Below, piece by piece: positions 12,601 through 24,427 of a stretch of DNA of 64,000 bases. The stretch comes from Uranotaenia lowii (Eukaryota; Arthropoda; Insecta; Diptera; Culicidae). Positions within the stretch are counted from its first letter, which is position 1, and each line of letters begins with the position of its first letter. The position numbers and the translations under genes are program-made. Under the pieces are notes generated by a model, which had not been told where the DNA came from, did no database searches, and worked only from the letters and a program-made list of their open reading frames with translations. The stretch spans positions 338,040,023-338,104,022 of the forward strand of contig NC_073693.1 in assembly GCF_029784155.1 (NCBI RefSeq), given 5' to 3'.

Positions 12601-15015
12601 AAATGACAAAAATGACAAAAATGACAAAAATGACAAAAATGACAAAAATGACAAAAATGACAAAAATGACAAAAATGACAAAAATGACAAAAATGACAAA
12701 AATGACAAAAATGACAAAAATGACAAAAATGACAAAAATGACAAAAATGACAAAAATGACAAAAATGACAAAAATGACAAAAATGACAAAAATGACAAAA
12801 ATGACAAAAATGACAAAAATGACAAAAATGACAAAAATGACAAAAATGACAAAAATGACAAAAATGACAAAAATGACAAAAATGACAAAAATGACAAAAA
12901 TGACAAAAATGACAAAAATGACAAAAATGACAAAAATGACAAAAATGACAAAAATGACAAAAATGACAAAAATGACAAAAATGACAAAAATGACAAAAAT
13001 GACAAAAATGACAAAAATGACAAAAATGACAAAAATGACAAAAATGACAAAAATGACAAAAATGACAAAAATGACAAAAATGACAAAAATGACAAAAATG
13101 ACAAAAATGACAAAAATGACAAAAATGACAAAAATGACAAAAATGACAAAAATGACAAAAATGACAAAAATGACAAAAATGACAAAAATGACAAAAATGA
13201 CAAAAATGACAAAAATGACAAAAATGACAAAAATGACAAAAATGACAAAAATGACAAAAATGACAAAAATGACAAAAATGACAAAAATGACAAAAATGAC
13301 AAAAATGACAAAAATGACAAAAATGACAAAAATGACAAAAATGACAAAAATGACAAAAATGACAAAAATGACAAAAATGACAAAAATGACAAAAATGACA
13401 AAAATGACAAAAATGACAAAAATGACAAAAATGACAAAAATGACAAAAATGACAAAAATGACAAAAATGACAAAAATGACAAAAATGACAAAAATGACAA
13501 AAATGACAAAAATGACAAAAATGACAAAAATGACAAAAATGACAAAAATGACAAAAATGACAAAAATGACAAAAATGACAAAAATGACAAAAATGACAAA
13601 AATGACAAAAATGACAAAAATGACAAAAATGACAAAAATGACAAAAATGACAAAAATGACAAAAATGACAAAAATGACAAAAATGACAAAAATGACAAAA
13701 ATGACAAAAATGACAAAAATGACAAAAATGACAAAAATGACAAAAATGACAAAAATGACAAAAATGACAAAAATGACAAAAATGACAAAAATGACAAAAA
13801 TGACAAAAATGACAAAAATGACAAAAATGACAAAAATGACAAAAATGACAAAAATGACAAAAATGACAAAAATGACAAAAATGACAAAAATGACAAAAAT
13901 GACAAAAATGACAAAAATGACAAAAATGACAAAAATGACAAAAATGACAAAAATGACAAAAATGACAAAAATGACAAAAATGACAAAAATGACAAAAATG
14001 ACAAAAATGACAAAAATGACAAAAATGACAAAAATGACAAAAATGACAAAAATGACAAAAATGACAAAAATGACAAAAATGACAAAAATGACAAAAATGA
14101 CAAAAATGACAAAAATGACAAAAATGACAAAAATGACAAAAATGACAAAAATGACAAAAATGACAAAAATGACAAAAATGACAAAAATGACAAAAATGAC
14201 AAAAATGACAAAAATGACAAAAATGACAAAAATGACAAAAATGACAAAAATGACAAAAATGACAAAAATGACAAAAATGACAAAAATGACAAAAATGACA
14301 AAAATGACAAAAATGACAAAAATGACAAAAATGACAAAAATGACAAAAATGACAAAAATGACAAAAATGACAAAAATGACAAAAATGACAAAAATGACAA
14401 AAATGACAAAAATGACAAAAATGACAAAAATGACAAAAATGACAAAAATGACAAAAATGACAAAAATGACAAAAATGACAAAAATGACAAAAATGACAAA
14501 AATGACAAAAATGACAAAAATGACAAAAATGACAAAAATGACAAAAATGACAAAAATGACAAAAATGACAAAAATGACAAAAATGACAAAAATGACAAAA
14601 ATGACAAAAATGACAAAAATGACAAAAATGACAAAAATGACAAAAATGACAAAAATGACAAAAATGACAAAAATGACAAAAATGACAAAAATGACAAAAA
14701 TGACAAAAATGACAAAAATGACAAAAATGACAAAAATGACAAAAATGACAAAAATGACAAAAATGACAAAAATGACAAAAATGACAAAAATGACAAAAAT
14801 GACAAAAATGACAAAAATGACAAAAATGACAAAAATGACAAAAATGACAAAAATGACAAAAATGACAAAAATGACAAAAATGACAAAAATGACAAAAATG
14901 ACAAAAATGACAAAAATGACAAAAATGACAAAAATGACAAAAATGACAAAAATGACAAAAATGACAAAAATGACAAAAATGACAAAAATGACAAAAATGA
15001 CAAAAATGACAAAAA
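9663..15015 (+). repeat. Nonamer minisatellite (TGACAAAAA)n, about 5.35 kb
   Basis: About 590 head-to-tail copies of a 9-base unit. The few substitutions I could read (TGACAAGAA, AAAATTGAC, AAAAACGAC) all lie before about 10290. From there to 15015, over 500 units, I saw none. Because 9 is a multiple of 3, two very long open frames result, repeating Met-Thr-Lys on + and Ser-Phe-Leu on -. They are by-products of the repeat. The array lies in the large receptor intron. Confidence 0.97.
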
Positions 15016-15057
15016 TGTAATTTTTGTAATTTTTGTCATTTTAGTAATTTTTGTAGT
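15016..15057 (-). repeat. Inverted copy of the array's distal boundary (copy 1)
   Basis: These 42 bases are the exact reverse complement of 15690-15731, the right edge of the same array complex. They interrupt the forward TGACAAAAA array, which resumes in the original orientation at 15058. Confidence 0.9.
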
Positions 15058-15353
15058 GACAAAAATGACAAAAATGACAAAAATGACAAAAATGACAAAA
15101 ATGACAAAAATGGCAAAAATGACAAAAATGACAAAAATGACAAAAATGACAAAAATGACAAAAATGACAAAAATGACAAAAATGACAAAAATGACAAAAA
15201 TGACAAAAATGACAAAAATGACAAAAATGACAAAAATGACAAAAATGACAAAAATGACAAAAATGACAAAAATGACAAAAATGACAAAAATGACAAAAAT
15301 GACAAAAATGACAAAAATGACAAAAATGACAAAAATGACAAAAATGACAAAAA
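15058..15353 (+). repeat. Resumed (TGACAAAAA)n block, 296 bp
   Basis: About 33 units of the same nonamer, with one visible variant (TGGCAAAAA near 15111). It is bounded on both sides by inverted boundary copies. Together with the preceding inverted copy it forms a 338-base unit whose first part is repeated at 15354. Confidence 0.95.
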
Positions 15354-15395
15354 TGTAATTTTTGTAATTTTTGTCATTTTAGTTATTTTTGTAGT
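15354..15395 (-). repeat. Inverted copy of the array's distal boundary (copy 2)
   Basis: Matches copy 1 at 15016-15057 except for one base (AGTTATT instead of AGTAATT). The 338-base spacing indicates duplication of an inverted-copy-plus-array unit. Confidence 0.9.
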
Positions 15396-15740
15396 GACAA
15401 AAATGACAAAAATGACAAAAATGACAAAAATGACAAAAATGACAAAAATGACAAAAATGACAAAAATGAAAAAAATGACAAAATTATTAAAATTACAAAA
15501 ATTACAAAAATTACAAAAATGACAAAAATTACAAAAATTACAAAAATTACAAAAATTACAAAAATTACAAAAATTACAAAAATTACAAAAATTACAAAAA
15601 TTACAAAAATTACAAAAATTACAAAAATTACAAAAATTACAAAAATTACAAAAATTACAAAAATTACAAAAATTACAAAAATTACAAAAACTACAAAAAT
15701 TACTAAAATGACAAAAATTACAAAAATTACAAAAATTACA
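15396..15740 (+). repeat. (TGACAAAAA)n passing into (TTACAAAAA)n
   Basis: About nine TGACAAAAA units (one is TGAAAAAAA) to 15480, then about 28 units of the one-base variant TTACAAAAA, ending with mixed units near 15690-15740. 15690-15731 is the source or mate of the two inverted copies at 15016 and 15354. The switch of the dominant unit at one point suggests separate expansions of neighbouring variants. Confidence 0.93.
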
Positions 15741-18041
15741 GAAAATTTGGAGATTAACATAAAACATTATTTTGAATTAGACTTCAAATTAACTGGCAAA
15801 ACAGTAGCAATAAGCAAGAGCACGATGATGAAAGGTTATTCGATATTATCATTTCTATCGACGACAGATTTAAGTTTTGAGTTGAATAAAGTGCATTTGT
15901 ATTCAATAATGTTTAATGATAAGTTTATTCATTTTGATAATTTTTTATTATTTACCCTTAAATTTGTTAAATTTTTTTGTCAAAGTTTTTGAATAAAAAT
16001 CATCTAGTTATTTTTTGTTATTGAAGGAATCTTAACACCTATACTATTTAAACATTAAAATTTAAATTTCTTTGGAAAAAATAGCGAAAACTTGAAAATT
16101 TTGCTTTTATATTTTGTTCGCAAATCTTTAAAAAATATTTTGTTCGGGATAGGTAGTATGAAACAAAATAAATCTAATTCACTCCAAACTTAAATTCAAA
16201 TATTGTTTTTTTTTTGGTTTTTCTTATCCTAAATACACAAATATCAACAATACAGTAGTTTTTCGATTTTATTACTGTTCGATTTATTCAATGCTTTCCA
16301 TATTAACGCTTATTCCGATTTCATCAATGTTTTTGGAAAAATATTTGAAATCTTACAAAACCTATGTCTAGTCTTCTTAAATTGAACTTCGTATTTTTAA
16401 GATTCCTGGTATGGTATATGAGTATTTAAGTGTCTGAAATTTCAATTTAACTTTAGGTCTAATATTCAGGACCCAGGATTTTGAGCATGAATTTGTTGAT
16501 TATTCCTAATCTTTTCAACGTATTAAAAATTCACTTGTTCATAATCAAATTTGTTTATTCTATGTGACTTTTCATGACTCAGTTTAAAAAATTTATACCT
16601 TTTCTGTTTGCTCCTGATCGTCTATCCTTGATCATCGAGAGTTTATTTGTGGTCTAAAAATATCTAACCTATGATAATACAGAATTGAGTTCAATGATTT
16701 GTACGAAATTTTTTTTATAAAGAATATGAATGTTGAGATACTTAAACTCAAGGAATCTCTGAAAAATAACCATAATCTTAAGAAATTTTTCTGTTTGAAA
16801 ATCAAATTTAAAATAAATTCCTTGGAAATTGAAATTTTGTGTTTTTATTTCCAAACCTTCCATTTGTATAAGGTGTAAACGAACACATTTATTTGCGGGT
16901 GTTCCACCAACCAGCCGGAGCGGAAACATAAAATGAGCAAGCATTATGAAGCCCGAAAAAATGGAAAAACATGATGGCAGTTTTTGCTGTGTTTATTATC
17001 ACTTTTCACACTTTGCTCTCGTTTCGACATAAAATTGTCATTATAGTCGTAAAAAAGGGAAACTTTTACAGCTCCCACAAAACCGAACCCAGGCTTGGTT
17101 GGGCTGGATGAGATCGTTTTGAGTATATCCTTCATCATGTTTTTTTTGCTTGTTCGACGAGGTTCGATTCTCCCGGACGATGGTCATGAAACGGCGGCGC
17201 GGCTGCTGGAACTTTGGAAAATGACGAAAATTTTTCCCAGTTCAATGGGAACTTCCACCAGTGGCAATGGGATAGAAGGATGAAAAACTGCTCTCTCAAA
17301 AGCCAGGCTGGGGGAAGCAGCAGATCGATGCCATCTGCCGCAACATTCGAAACATTCGCTTCAAGAAAAATAGCCTGGGAAAATTGACCTTCTCGGAAGT
17401 TTATCTTTGCTGCCACCTTTCAGCTCGGGGAATAGATGGATCAATGAAGCAAATCCAAACACTACAGCATCGGAATCGGGAAGGAGGGCCCAACCGTTGA
17501 GCGATTTTCTTCTCACAGCTTATTTGCCTGAAGCGACCGCCAATCGATTAGCTGGAACGTGCACCGGGGTGCGGTTTATTATTTCTTGGGGTTTTTCTTT
17601 TTTCATTTTTCTCCTTTCTAGCTGATTTGTCAATGTCAGCACGATTTCTCCTTTTTTTGGGTGCTGGTGAAAAATTTTTGGTGGGGAAAAAGTTTTCCCC
17701 CAACATTGGGCGTTGATGGTATTTTTACGCTATTTTGCGGTCATTCGAGGAGATAACCGAAAAAAAAATCCAAGCAGTATGGTTCTACATGAATTTAATA
17801 TCTGCGAGAAATTTGTGTCCTTTTGATTTTTTTTAGTTGATTGCTTTCAATGTTATGTAGAGGCTTGGGGTAACAGATTTGAACAAATTTTGCGGATTCT
17901 TTGCATTTTTTTTAAATTAAGTTTTTCGCTTATGATTTCCGATGTTTTTGTTTAACGACTGTTACTTGAATTTAAGGTGATTTTTATCGGCATTTAGTCT
18001 GTTCAAATAACAAAAACCGATATTTATTTAACGTTCCAACG
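15741..18041. other. Intronic DNA, no gene recognised
   Basis: 15741-17090 is AT-rich and featureless. 17095-17720 is less AT-rich, with short open frames on both strands but no domain, no codon-like bias I could trust and no paired splice sites. It may be a conserved non-coding stretch or a decayed element. Confidence 0.4.
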
Positions 18042-18640
18042 TTTCAATCCATATAGGATTGTCATCAGAAACTGAAATGTTTATTGTGTGTTAACCAAAT
18101 TTCAAAAAGTTCTAAACAAAATTAACTGATTCTTACCTAAAATGATTCGTATTTCTTGTCAGGTTTAGTTTGGCTGATCGGGTAGAGCTTTCTACTATAG
18201 CAAAATAAGAAGATACACATTCATCAATCGAAAACGTTCACTGAAGAAGGTAGTAAGTTGCTATCGAAATACTGGTATATGAACTTTTCATTTACCGTGG
18301 TTGGTACCAAGTAGGCTCATACCACAACAGAGTGAATAAGAAGTGAAAAGTAATGACTGTGGAAAATCGATGCTGCGGAAATTAAATCCAGAAAATAGTA
18401 AGAAGTACGGTTTTTTACTGTGACAGACAGCACTACAAAACATTTAAATCACAAATTTATCACAAAATATTGTAACAAACAAAAATGACAGCTTTATCTG
18501 ATAAGCCGAATCAAACCTGACAAGAAATACGACACATTTTAGGTGAGAATCAGTTAATTTTGTGAACAAACTTTTTAAAATTTGGTTAACACACTATAAA
18601 CATTTTAGTTCCTGATGACGATCCTATATGGATTGAAATT
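18042..18640. mobile_element. Foldback element, arms of about 140 bp
   Basis: Left arm about 18042-18177 and right arm about 18497-18640 are diverged reverse complements. Shared blocks include TTTCAATCCATATAGGAT, GTCATCAG, AACTGATTCT and TATTTCTTGTCAGGTTT. The spacer of about 320 bases has no coding capacity. Terminal bases and target duplication are not resolved, so the class is open. Confidence 0.6.
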
Positions 18641-19577
18641 TCTTTTATGCGTCTTTTATTGGGAAATTCAAAACAGTGACAATTTCTAAATTTTATTTTT
18701 TTTTTAAATTATTATAAAACTTGCACTCATAGCTTAAACATTAATATGAAATCTTTGTTGAGAAGCTTTATGTACTCAATTTAAGATTTGTAAATTTAGT
18801 TTGATAGCCTAATCTGAATACACATTCGAAAATATTTATGTTCAAAAATTGTAAAAAAAAATGGATTGAACAACTGTAAGAATTTGCATCGGCTGAAATT
18901 TGCTAGTGGAACGGAACTTAGAAGAAAATGGTTGGTTATCAGGAAGCACTGACATCAGGATCCAATATAAGCCCTAAGAAATCAGAAATAAGGATCACAT
19001 TCATACATATAATCGAGTACAAGAATGTTGGCACAAAAACATGACAGAATAAAAATAAGAATCAGAAAACAATGAATATCAGAAATCTTAGTACCTACCC
19101 AATACACCTTAATAAGGATACAAAAACATTAGGAGAGCTTCGTACCAGATATCTATATTAGGAAAAAAACAAGTCGAATCGAATGTTGCTAATTGGGAAT
19201 TTGAAATGAAAATTATAATTTTATTCAGTAAAAATGATAATAATTAAGAATAAAATCTAGCTGGAATAGTTTATAAACAGTCAAAATAAAAAAACAACGG
19301 CAGATTTAAAAATTTAAAGATATAATTTCGATCTAGATCTTAAACTTGACAGTCTTGATGAAAAATTATTTTTGTTTTCATTATGCAATGATACTTTAAA
19401 TTTAAATTCTAAAGGGCTCGAAACCAAATAAAAAATCTTTTCAGTCCTCAGAGAGTCAATTTTTCGTATTTGGAAACAAAGAGCAAAATTTAGAATTTAA
19501 AAGGAAAGAAACATGTAACTTCCCATAATTTTGAAAATGTTTTGGTATGAAATTATTAAAAAAAACTTATTTATAAA
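18641..19577. other. AT-rich intronic DNA, nothing recognised
   Basis: No gene, RNA or repeat structure was seen in this stretch. Confidence 0.4.
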
Positions 19578-20520
19578 GGGGAGAATGAGGATACTTGATC
19601 CCTGGGACTACTTGATTTCTCTGCTATATCTCGAAACTGGAATGTCTTGCATAGATCAAATGGTCCAGAAAAATAGCCAAATATAACAAAACAGAAAATT
19701 TGTTATCTAAAAAAATTTTTAAAATTATATTTTTTATTTATAGCACTTTGTTTGAAAAATCGAGCAAAGTGTAACAGCAAAAGATCTTTTTTTATCATTT
19801 TAGATGTGTTTCACCCTAATAATTAAAAATAATTTTTTTTTATTCAAATAAGTCAATCGTTAGAGTGTAATATGAACTTCTTTAAGCCATATCTTCAAAG
19901 GAATAGTAAACTACCAATTTTAAAAATAAAAGAAAAAGTTTTCCAAAATGTATGTTATGGGTTCACTTGATCCCTCGATGTTTCTCCTGAATGGATAATG
20001 ATCATTACTCAGCACGAAATTATTAATATTTATCCATTGACTTATATTTATCCAACAATTTCCTGATTAAAAGGCTTAAAAACGCTTTCATCTGATAATT
20101 AAAAAATAGCGCCTTGAAGTATGCAATGAATTGAGGATAGTAAACAAACTTTTAGAATCCTTTTTGTACGACACTTATAAACTGTGAAATGAAAATCACT
20201 ATGCAAAAAAAAAACAATGGAACTTTTATCTTTAGATTTTGCATGATTTTTGTCAAAGCTAAGGGCATCCTGATAAAAGGAGCAAGTCTCCTTTAATAAA
20301 ATATGAAGTCTCCTTCAACTTTCACACTATCAAAATGTTTTTAGTCCCATGAAAAAGCTTCTAGTTCATGTACGGTTTCATATATCGATCTAACTTTTGG
20401 AGAATATAAATTTCAAATTACACGCTGTCAGAAAATGCAAAAGACGGCGATCTGCCATTTTTTTTTTCAAGAAAATATGGTGAAAGTAAGAAAAATGAAT
20501 CAAGTATCACCATTCTCCCC
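19578..20520. mobile_element. MITE with GGGGAGAATGRKGATACTTG inverted termini
   Basis: The left end reads GGGGAGAATGAGGATACTTG. The right end, reverse-complemented, reads GGGGAGAATGGTGATACTTG. TA follows the right end; the left flank is AA, so a TA duplication may have decayed. The 943-base interior has no transposase, so the element is non-autonomous. Structure suggests the Tc1/mariner group. Confidence 0.6.
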
Positions 20521-21481
20521 TACTTACTATTTTTACGATCACTAATCATATGCAATTTGCGGGTACTGGATTAATTATGTAAGAATATTTTTTAGCTTGT
20601 TATATTAACACTAAACATACCGACACTTTGTATATACCTATTCATACCGCGAGCGGTAAAATGACGGCAAACACCGTTTTCGCTAAAACTTTCTTGTTTC
20701 TCAGCCGATTTCTATCAAATTTATAGTTTTGAAAAGCTTATAACTCGACTCAAATATGTTTCTCAAACAGTTTTCAGCTACAATCAATTGTTTCAAAGTT
20801 ATTTACAGTACAAGAAAAATTTTATGAAAAAACATGCTTCAGGAAAAAGGTTGTAAATCAGTTATTAAGTGCTCGAAAAAATTTCACTTAGTGCCTGAGA
20901 AAGCTGAAGTTAGAAGCTATATGTTGCACATATGGAACATTTTTTCAAAAATTTTCTAAGATCATGGCCACAAAAAATTTAAAAAAGTTGTGTAAAACCC
21001 GTACTTTTCAATCAAACAACCGCCAAAGCTGTTCCTGTTACAGTAGAAAATTTTGAAAAAGTGAATTGAAAAGTAGGCGTAATTTGTCACATTTTGGCAT
21101 CTTTAGATTTTTAAAATACTAAATACATAATTTTTGACGGCTTTTCAAAGGTAGTTCTTTTGCGAACTTTTTATGAATCTGGATTTTCTGAGACAATCCT
21201 TACACCCAAATTCAGCTTTGCACTGGATTTTGAGTACGTTAACGTATAGTTTAGACAATTAAACTATATGCAAAAGAAAGAAAATTTCATACTGGTTCTA
21301 GTGACGTAACTACATTGGCGGTGCGATGCTTGACAAAAATAAAATAAATATATTACTGAAAGTAAAACCAGAGAATTCGAGCGAATGCTCGTTTGTTTTT
21401 TCGTTTCCTTTCACCCGTCTCCGTGTGCAAAATAGCTTTGAAATATTACCACCCACTGCGCCCGTCTGCCAAGCAAGAATT

Positions 21482-21634
21482 TGTTGTAAATATGCTAATA
21501 ATGTGCAACAAAGTAGTCGTAGAATAATTCAACATCATCCTAGAAGGCATGTAGTTTTTAAGAATTAAAATATAGTCAGTTAATGTTCAACAGCCAAACC
21601 AACAAGTTGTTTCAATAACCACTGTTTTGCAACA
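21482..21634 (+). repeat. 5' LTR of the copia-like element
   Basis: 153 bases, TG...CA ends. Differs from the 3' LTR by a T/C at the TTTTGCAACA end. Confidence 0.92.
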
Positions 21635-21690
21635 GGTTATGGGCCTGCGTGAAAATTTTTCGTACGGAAGCAGAATTTTCTAGAAGCAAT

Positions 21691-22980
21691 ATGGACGGAA
21701 GCAAATTTAGCCTGCAGAAGCTGAACAATTCCAACTATTCCAGTTGGTGCTTCAAGGTTGAACTTTTGCTGGTTCGGGAAGACTTGTGGCGTTACGTTGA
21801 TTCGGGTGAGAAACCAGCGACGGAAGCAGAAACTGTCTGGAAAGCTGGGGACGCCAAAGCCAGAGCTACTATCGGGTTACTCATCGAGGACAATCAGCAT
21901 CCGCTAATCCGTTCATCGAAGACCGCGAAGGAAGCGTGGAAGGCGTTGGAAAACCACCATCAAAAGGTCAGTCTTACATCGAAGGTCTCGTTGCTCAAGA
22001 AAATTTGTGACAAGCGCTATTCGGAAGGAGAGGACATGGCGGAGCATATTTTTTCGATGGAGGAGCTGTTCAGCAGTCTATCGAATGCCGGGCAGAAGTT
22101 GGAGGACAATCTTATGGTCGCCATGATTTTGCGAAGCCTGCCAAGTTCATTCGACACGTTGACTACTGCCCTTGAGAGCCGTTCGGATAACGATCTGACA
22201 CTCGAACTCGTCAAACGGAAGCTGTTAGACGAAGCAGCGAAAAAGGAAGGTGCTGAATCCGATTTAGCATTGAAGGTTGGACAAGTAAAGAAAAAGACCT
22301 GCCATTACTGCAAGAAAGCGGGTCACATCATGAAGGAGTGCCGTAAGCGAATTCGAAATTCCGAGAATGAGCCGAAACCGATCCTGAAGAAGGGAAATGC
22401 AGATTCATTTGCATTCACGGCGAGCAAGACAGAAGCCTCTTATCCGTGGATTGTGGATTCGGGCGCGACAAGCCATTTCGTCGCGAACCGAGATTATTTT
22501 TTGGAGCTGAACGAGAGCAAAGAAAAAACCGTTACTCTGGCGGATGGGAAAAAAGCGGTTGTCGTTGGAGAAGGTCCCTGTTTGATCCAGTGCATCGACG
22601 ACAAAGGCAAGAAGACGGAAATCAAGCTGAGCAAGGCATTTTATGCACCCACGTTGGCTACAAATCTCCTGTCGGTTCCGTCATTGGTGCATAAGAATGG
22701 AACTGTTATTTTCAACAAACAAGGTTGCCGGGTGATGCATGGCAACCAAACTGCTGCCATAGCAACACTCAAACAAGGTTTGTACGTGTTGAAGCAACCG
22801 AACAAAGTTATCCCCCTGGCTGGCGAGGTCCATCCAAAGGATAGCAAACGTGAAAGCAACGAGAAGCTAGGCCGCCGGAACCGGAATGCGATCGCCCAAA
22901 GTGAGAGGCGAAATCTGGTTGAAGCGCCCACCGTTGTCGTTCAGGAGGAGAATATCGTCGAATTTCACTCAATTTTGTAA
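21691..22980 (+). pseudogene. Copia-type Gag-protease fragment
   Basis: The open frame runs from an ATG at 21649; the ATG at 21691 (MDGSKFSLQKLNNSNYSSW) fits the usual start of copia Gag better. It has a UBN2-type Gag domain (about residues 1-200), a CCHC zinc knuckle (CHYCKKAGHIMKEC, about 205-218) and the aspartic protease signature WIVDSGATSHF (about 252-262). After the protease it runs into a region that should be integrase but lacks the HHCC and DDE parts. TAA at 22978-22980 ends it. Codon composition is far less AT-rich than the surroundings, as in a recently inserted element. A virus-like particle could in principle be encoded, but no enzyme for copying. Confidence 0.88.
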
Positions 22981-23337
22981 CCTTTTGTTCATGAGACGCT
23001 GGAGGATGAGACACTGGAGGAAATCGAGAACGACAACGATGCGGCAGATTTAGATGGTTTCGATACTGCCAATGAAGAAGAATCCGAAGAAACCGAAAAT
23101 CAAGGTGAGGAATCGTTGGAATCCATTGGGATTTTCGAACCACCTGCTGAACCGCGACGGTCAACGAGAGCGACTAAGGGAGTCCCACCGGAACGCTTTG
23201 GAGAAGTTACCGGTATTGCTGTGGAGTCGAAGAAATCTACCGGCCGACCGAGCGAAGCTGGAGTGCCGTCGAAATCCACAAGGAATCAGGGAAAACCTGG
23301 GAAGCCAAACTTAAATCTTAACTTTGTTGAGGAGGAG
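22981..23337 (+). pseudogene. Copia polyprotein linker remnant after the stop
   Basis: This is the same reading frame as the Gag-protease segment, continued after a single TAA. It encodes an acidic stretch (ETLEDETLEEIEND) followed by RRSTRATKGVPPERFGE, the kind of motif that in copia elements lies between integrase and reverse transcriptase. No reverse transcriptase follows; the frame runs to the 3' LTR (VEEEC). The deletions therefore preserved frame, and the stop could be a later mutation. Confidence 0.75.
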
Positions 23338-23490
23338 TGTTGTAAATATGCTAATAATGTGCAACAAAGTAGTCGTAGAATAATTCAACATCATCCTAGA
23401 AGGCATGTAGTTTTTAAGAATTAAAATATAGTCAGTTAATGTTCAACAGCCAAACCAACAAGTTGTTTCAATAACCACTGTTCTGCAACA
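23338..23490 (+). repeat. 3' LTR of the copia-like element
   Basis: 153 bases, preceded by the purine tract GAGGAGGAG and followed by the GAATT duplication. Confidence 0.92.
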
Positions 23491-24427
23491 GAATTTGTGC
23501 TGACTTCTAAAAATTCAGAAACTAGTTCACTGTTTTATTTATCATATTTTTGCCAAGCATTACACCGCCAATGCAGTAACACCACTAGAACCAGTATGAA
23601 ATAAGCTTTCTTTTGCATATAGTTTTATTGCCTAAACCTTACGTTAACGTACTCAAAATCCAGTGCGAAGCTGAGCTTAGGTGTAGGAATTGAATCCAAA
23701 TTGATAAAAAGTTCGAAAAACAGCTACCTTTGAAAAGTCGTCAAAAATTATGTATTTAGTATTTTAAAAATCTAAAGATGCCAAAATGTGACAAATTACG
23801 TCTACTTTTCAATTCACTTTTTCAAAATTCTCTACTGGAACAGGAACAGCTTTGGCGGTTGATTGATTGAAAAGTACGGGTTTTACACAACTTTTTTAAA
23901 TTTTTTGTGGCCATGATCTTAGAAAATTTTTGAAAAAATGTTGCATATGTGCAACATATAGCTTCTAACTTCAGCTTTCTCAGGCACTAAGTGAAATTTT
24001 TTTCGAGCACTTAATAACTGATTTACAACCTTTTTCCTGAAGCATGTTTTTTCATAAAATTTTTCTTGTACTGTAAATAACTTTAAAGTTATTGATTGTA
24101 GCTGAAAATTGTCTGAGAAACATATTTGAGTCGAGTTATAAGCTTTTCAAAACTATAAATTTGATAGAAATCGGCTGAGAAACAAGAGAGTTTTAGCGAA
24201 AACGGTGTTTGCCGTCATTTTACCGCTCGCGGTATGAATAGGTATACCACATGCGTTATTCGAAAACCGTAACACTTAAAAAAAATATAAAAACGCAAAA
24301 ATACTTGCTTTTTAAAAACAAAAATAGTCCTGTCGTTAAATTTGCGAAAAAACCATTATATAAGGCGTAATCATCGTTTAAAGTTCAAAAACCGTCATTT
24401 GACCGCCTCCGGTACGTTTAGTGTTAA

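Larger units (their letters stand above)
21482..23490 (+). mobile_element. Internally deleted copia-like LTR retrotransposon
   Basis: Two 153-base LTRs (21482-21634 and 23338-23490) start TGTTGTAAAT and end GCAACA. I found one difference between them, suggesting recent insertion. GAATT is duplicated outside both ends (21477-21481 and 23491-23495). The primer-binding site GGTTATGGGCC (21635-21645) is that of Drosophila copia, which uses an internal initiator-tRNA fragment. A purine tract (GAGGAGGAG) precedes the 3' LTR. The 2.0-kb element keeps gag and protease but lacks the integrase core, reverse transcriptase and RNase H, so it is non-autonomous. It sits inside the TTAA element. Confidence 0.92.
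20609..24423. mobile_element. TTAA-flanked inverted-repeat element (piggyBac-like) carrying a copia-like insertion
   Basis: TTAA lies at 20605-20608 and 24424-24427. The element starts CACTAAACATACCG and ends with the complement of CACTAAACGTACCG. The arms are long inverted repeats of roughly 700 bases each, with shared blocks CGAGCGGTAAAATGACGGC, ATAACTCGACTCAAATATG and CATACTGGTTCTAGTG. The right arm keeps about 150 terminal bases that the left arm lacks. The original element was about 1.8 kb; the remainder is the LTR element at 21482-23490. No transposase is present. TTAA target choice is typical of piggyBac-type elements. Confidence 0.75.

Noticed and set aside
9610..15039. Open frames of about 1800 codons on both strands (Met-Thr-Lys and Ser-Phe-Leu repeats)
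   Set aside because: They are produced by a 9-base repeat that contains no stop in those frames; no unique domain, no splice context, and both strands are open at once.
17095..17625. Cluster of short open frames considered as exons
   Set aside because: No consistent frame, no homology recognised, no paired splice sites.
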